In this document: piece after piece, positions 50,964 through 52,397 of the stretch
How positions within the stretch are numbered: the stretch's first letter is position 1
Layout: each line of letters begins with the position of its first letter
Position numbers and translations under genes: made by a program
From: Actinoplanes flavus
Lineage (GTDB): Bacteria > Actinomycetota > Actinomycetes > Mycobacteriales > Micromonosporaceae
DNA: 52,397 nt
Assembly (NCBI RefSeq): GCF_017592555.1
Contig: NZ_JAGFNS010000001.1
Location: 382,664-435,060, forward strand
Direction of reading: 5' to 3'
Notes under the pieces: model-generated
The model's database searches: none
What the model saw: only the letters and a program-made list of their open reading frames with translations
Told to the model about the DNA's origin: nothing

Positions 50964-51386
50964 ATGGCTGACGTATCGATCCGGCCCGGACTGGTCATCC
51001 CGGAGGCCGAGCTGAGCTGGCGGTTCTCCCGCTCCAGCGGCCCCGGCGGCCAGGGCGTGAACACCACCGACTCCCGCGTCGAACTGTCCTGGGACCTGGC
51101 CGGCTCCGGCGTGCTCTCCCCCACGCTGCGCGACCGGGCCGTCGAACGGCTGGGCAACCGCCTGGTCACCGGCGTGCTGACCATCACCGCCTCGGAACAC
51201 CGCTCGCAGCTGCGCAACCGCGAGGCCGCCGAGGCCCGGCTCGCCTCCGTCGTGGCCGCCGCCATCGCTCCCCCGCCCCGCCAGCGCCGCGCCACCAAAC
51301 CGACCCGGGGCTCGGTCGAACGGCGCATCGCCGACAAGAAGCGCCGGGCCCAGGTGAAACGCGGCCGGGGCGGAGATTTCGACTGA
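50964..51386 (+). CDS. arfB: Alternative ribosome-rescue factor ArfB (YaeJ/ICT1-like)
   Basis: Peptidyl-tRNA hydrolase that frees ribosomes stalled without a stop codon. The 140-aa protein has the GGQ motif in SRSSGPGGQGVNTTDSRVEL (Gly28, Gly29, Gln30) and a basic C-terminal tail (RRIADKKRRAQVKRGRGG) that enters the mRNA channel. The start is ATG 50964. It is divergent from the M16 gene pair. Confidence 0.93.
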   Translation: MADVSIRPGLVIPEAELSWRFSRSSGPGGQGVNTTDSRVELSWDLAGSGVLSPTLRDRAVERLGNRLVTGVLTITASEHRSQLRNREAAEARLASVVAAAIAPPPRQRRATKPTRGSVERRIADKKRRAQVKRGRGGDFD

Positions 51387-51435
51387 CGTCACTCGACCGG
51401 GTGACTGGCGACTAGTGTCATGAGGCTACTAGCCG

Positions 51436-51441
51436 TACGCT
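51436..51441 (+). promoter_or_regulatory. Candidate -10 box with possible leaderless start
   Basis: TACGCT (TANNNT) ends 7 nt before the ATG at 51449, so transcription would start at or next to the A of the start codon. No Shine-Dalgarno is present. The inverted pair CTAGT/ACTAG around 51412-51432 may be an operator. Confidence 0.35.
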
Positions 51442-51448
51442 AAGCCCC

Positions 51449-52303
51449 ATGCCGTCACACCTGCACGAAATACTCATCGAGATGTTTCGGGGACGGCCCT
51501 CCCTGGCCGCGGAGCTGCTCGATGGCCCGCTGCACGGAGATCTCCCCGAGTACGACGAGGCGCACCTCTCCTCAGCCGAGCTGACGGATGTCGCCCCCAC
51601 CGAGTACCGCGCCGACGCGGTGATCACCCTGACCCGATCGGGTGACATCGTTCTCGCGGTGGTGGTCGAGGTCCAACGCCGGGCAGACGCCCAGAAACGG
51701 CGAAGTTGGCCGGCCTATGTCGCCACCCTCTACGCCCGCCTGGGCTGTCCTGTCGCTCTCCTCGTGCTGTGCCCCCAACAATCGGTGGCTGACTGGGCCA
51801 TGCGGGACATCCGTCTCGGTCCGCCCGGCTCGCAGGTCACCCCGGTGGTCTTCGGCCCGGCGCAGACCCCGCTCATCACCGATCCCGCGACCGCCCGGCA
51901 GATGCCTGAGCTGGCCGTGTTGTCCACCCTCGCCCATGCCGGCGAGGCCGACCCCACCCCTCTGTTCAAGGCCCTGTTCTCTGCTCTCGACGTCATCGAA
52001 GCCGACCGCGCAGCTCTATACCATGACTTCATGCTCACGGCGCTGCCGGCCGCGACCCGCAAGCTCCTGGAGGAATTCATGACCACCACGGATCACCCGT
52101 ACAAGAGTGACTGGGCCCGACGGCAGTTCGCCGAGGGCGAGGCCACGGCGATCCTCACCGTCCTCGCGGCTCGGGGGCTCGAGATCTCCGATGAGGCTCG
52201 CACCACGATCACCGGCTGCACCGACCTCGATCAGCTCACCGAGTGGATTCGCCGAGCCGCGACGGCGGAGCGGGTGGAGGATCTGGGGCTGGAAAGCCGC
52301 TAG
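51449..52303 (+). CDS. Rpn-like PD-(D/E)XK nuclease family protein
   Basis: A 284-aa protein of a family expanded in Streptomyces, Frankia and Actinoplanes. It starts with SHLHEILIEMFRGRPSLAAELL and has a PD-(D/E)XK core: Asp56 in YRADAVITL and Glu74-x-Gln76 in VVVEVQRRAD. Two C-terminal helical segments follow (FMTTTDHPYKSDWARRQFAEGEA and the ATAILTVLAARGLEI region). Relatives include recombination-promoting and transposase-like Rpn proteins, but the function here is unproven. The start is ATG 51449, without Shine-Dalgarno. Confidence 0.75.
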   Translation: MPSHLHEILIEMFRGRPSLAAELLDGPLHGDLPEYDEAHLSSAELTDVAPTEYRADAVITLTRSGDIVLAVVVEVQRRADAQKRRSWPAYVATLYARLGCPVALLVLCPQQSVADWAMRDIRLGPPGSQVTPVVFGPAQTPLITDPATARQMPELAVLSTLAHAGEADPTPLFKALFSALDVIEADRAALYHDFMLTALPAATRKLLEEFMTTTDHPYKSDWARRQFAEGEATAILTVLAARGLEISDEARTTITGCTDLDQLTEWIRRAATAERVEDLGLESR

Positions 52304-52318
52304 GCAGCGCGTCAGCCC

Positions 52319-52397
52319 GGCGGGGGGGGGGGGGGCGGGGGGGGGGCGGCCGCCCCCGGGGGGCGGGGGGGGGGGGGGGGGGGGGGGGGGTGGGGGG
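52319..52397. other. Low-complexity G-rich contig end
   Basis: Nearly pure G with occasional C, T or A. It mirrors the C run at positions 1-81 and looks like poly-G read-tail artefact. The last credible base is around 52318, just after the Rpn-like gene. Confidence 0.8.

Overview
The window is one contig-sized piece of a high-GC actinobacterial chromosome. Runs of C at the left end and G at the right end look like read artefacts, so it probably ends at assembly breaks. Codon third positions are strongly G/C, GTG starts are common, and 4-nt stop/start overlaps (ATGA, GTGA) are frequent. Gene content and order match the block mutM-rnc-DUF177-sepIVA / coaD-rsmD / recG-DAK2-rpmB / thiL / DUF3515-ddl-gpsA-fbiD-ppk1-mutT1-hupB-leuDC-iclR-tRNA Glu/Gln-FAH hydrolase known from Mycobacterium and other Actinomycetota. 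The DUF559 gene, NdgR-type regulator, cimA and an F420 gene fit a Micromonosporaceae-like genome such as Actinoplanes; the genus is inference.

Layout. (1) 0.26-6.4 kb, minus strand: a tight nine-gene operon, rsmD-coaD-sepIVA-DUF177-rpmF-plsX-rnc-PIG-V-like glycosyltransferase-mutM. (2) 6.7-13.2 kb: a sortase-anchored surface protein, then recG with DUF952, and a FakA-like DAK2 protein carrying a large repetitive insert, divergent from rpmB. (3) 13.2-15.7 kb: a variable island of tandem repeats and 48-bp palindromes around an orphan DUF559 gene. (4) 15.7-23.1 kb: GNAT, thiL, a RAM-domain protein, DUF3515, ddl, a DSP-like pseudophosphatase candidate, a zinc-ribbon protein, and a cystathionine lyase-gpsA-plsC operon. 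(5) 23.3-31.6 kb: fbiD, cold-shock-like protein, ppk1, mutT1, hupB, leuCD and the divergent IclR regulator. (6) 31.8-43.4 kb: a frameshifted LuxR-type ATPase regulator, hydrolases, three tRNAs (Glu, Glu, Gln), an NmrA/TetR pair, a fumarylacetoacetase-family enzyme, an ABC-2 export operon with its own XRE regulator, a conserved actinobacterial protein and a tyrosine phosphatase. (7) 43.5-52.3 kb: cimA behind a branched-chain leader-peptide attenuator, a short threonyl-tRNA synthetase paralogue behind a threonine leader-peptide attenuator, an endonuclease-family protein, two M16 peptidase homologues, arfB and an Rpn-like nuclease.

Two themes link the genes. Branched-chain amino-acid supply is represented by leuCD, its NdgR-like regulator and cimA. 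Translation and its regulation are represented by rpmF, rpmB, tRNAs, the ThrRS paralogue and arfB. The most unusual items are the Ser/Thr-rich leader MMPSSITTTPGCPGVRSR in front of a ThrRS lacking its TGS and editing domains, the 345-residue repeat insertion in the FakA-like protein, and the cluster of 48-bp palindromes that appears to have supplied a new 3' end to a DUF559 gene.
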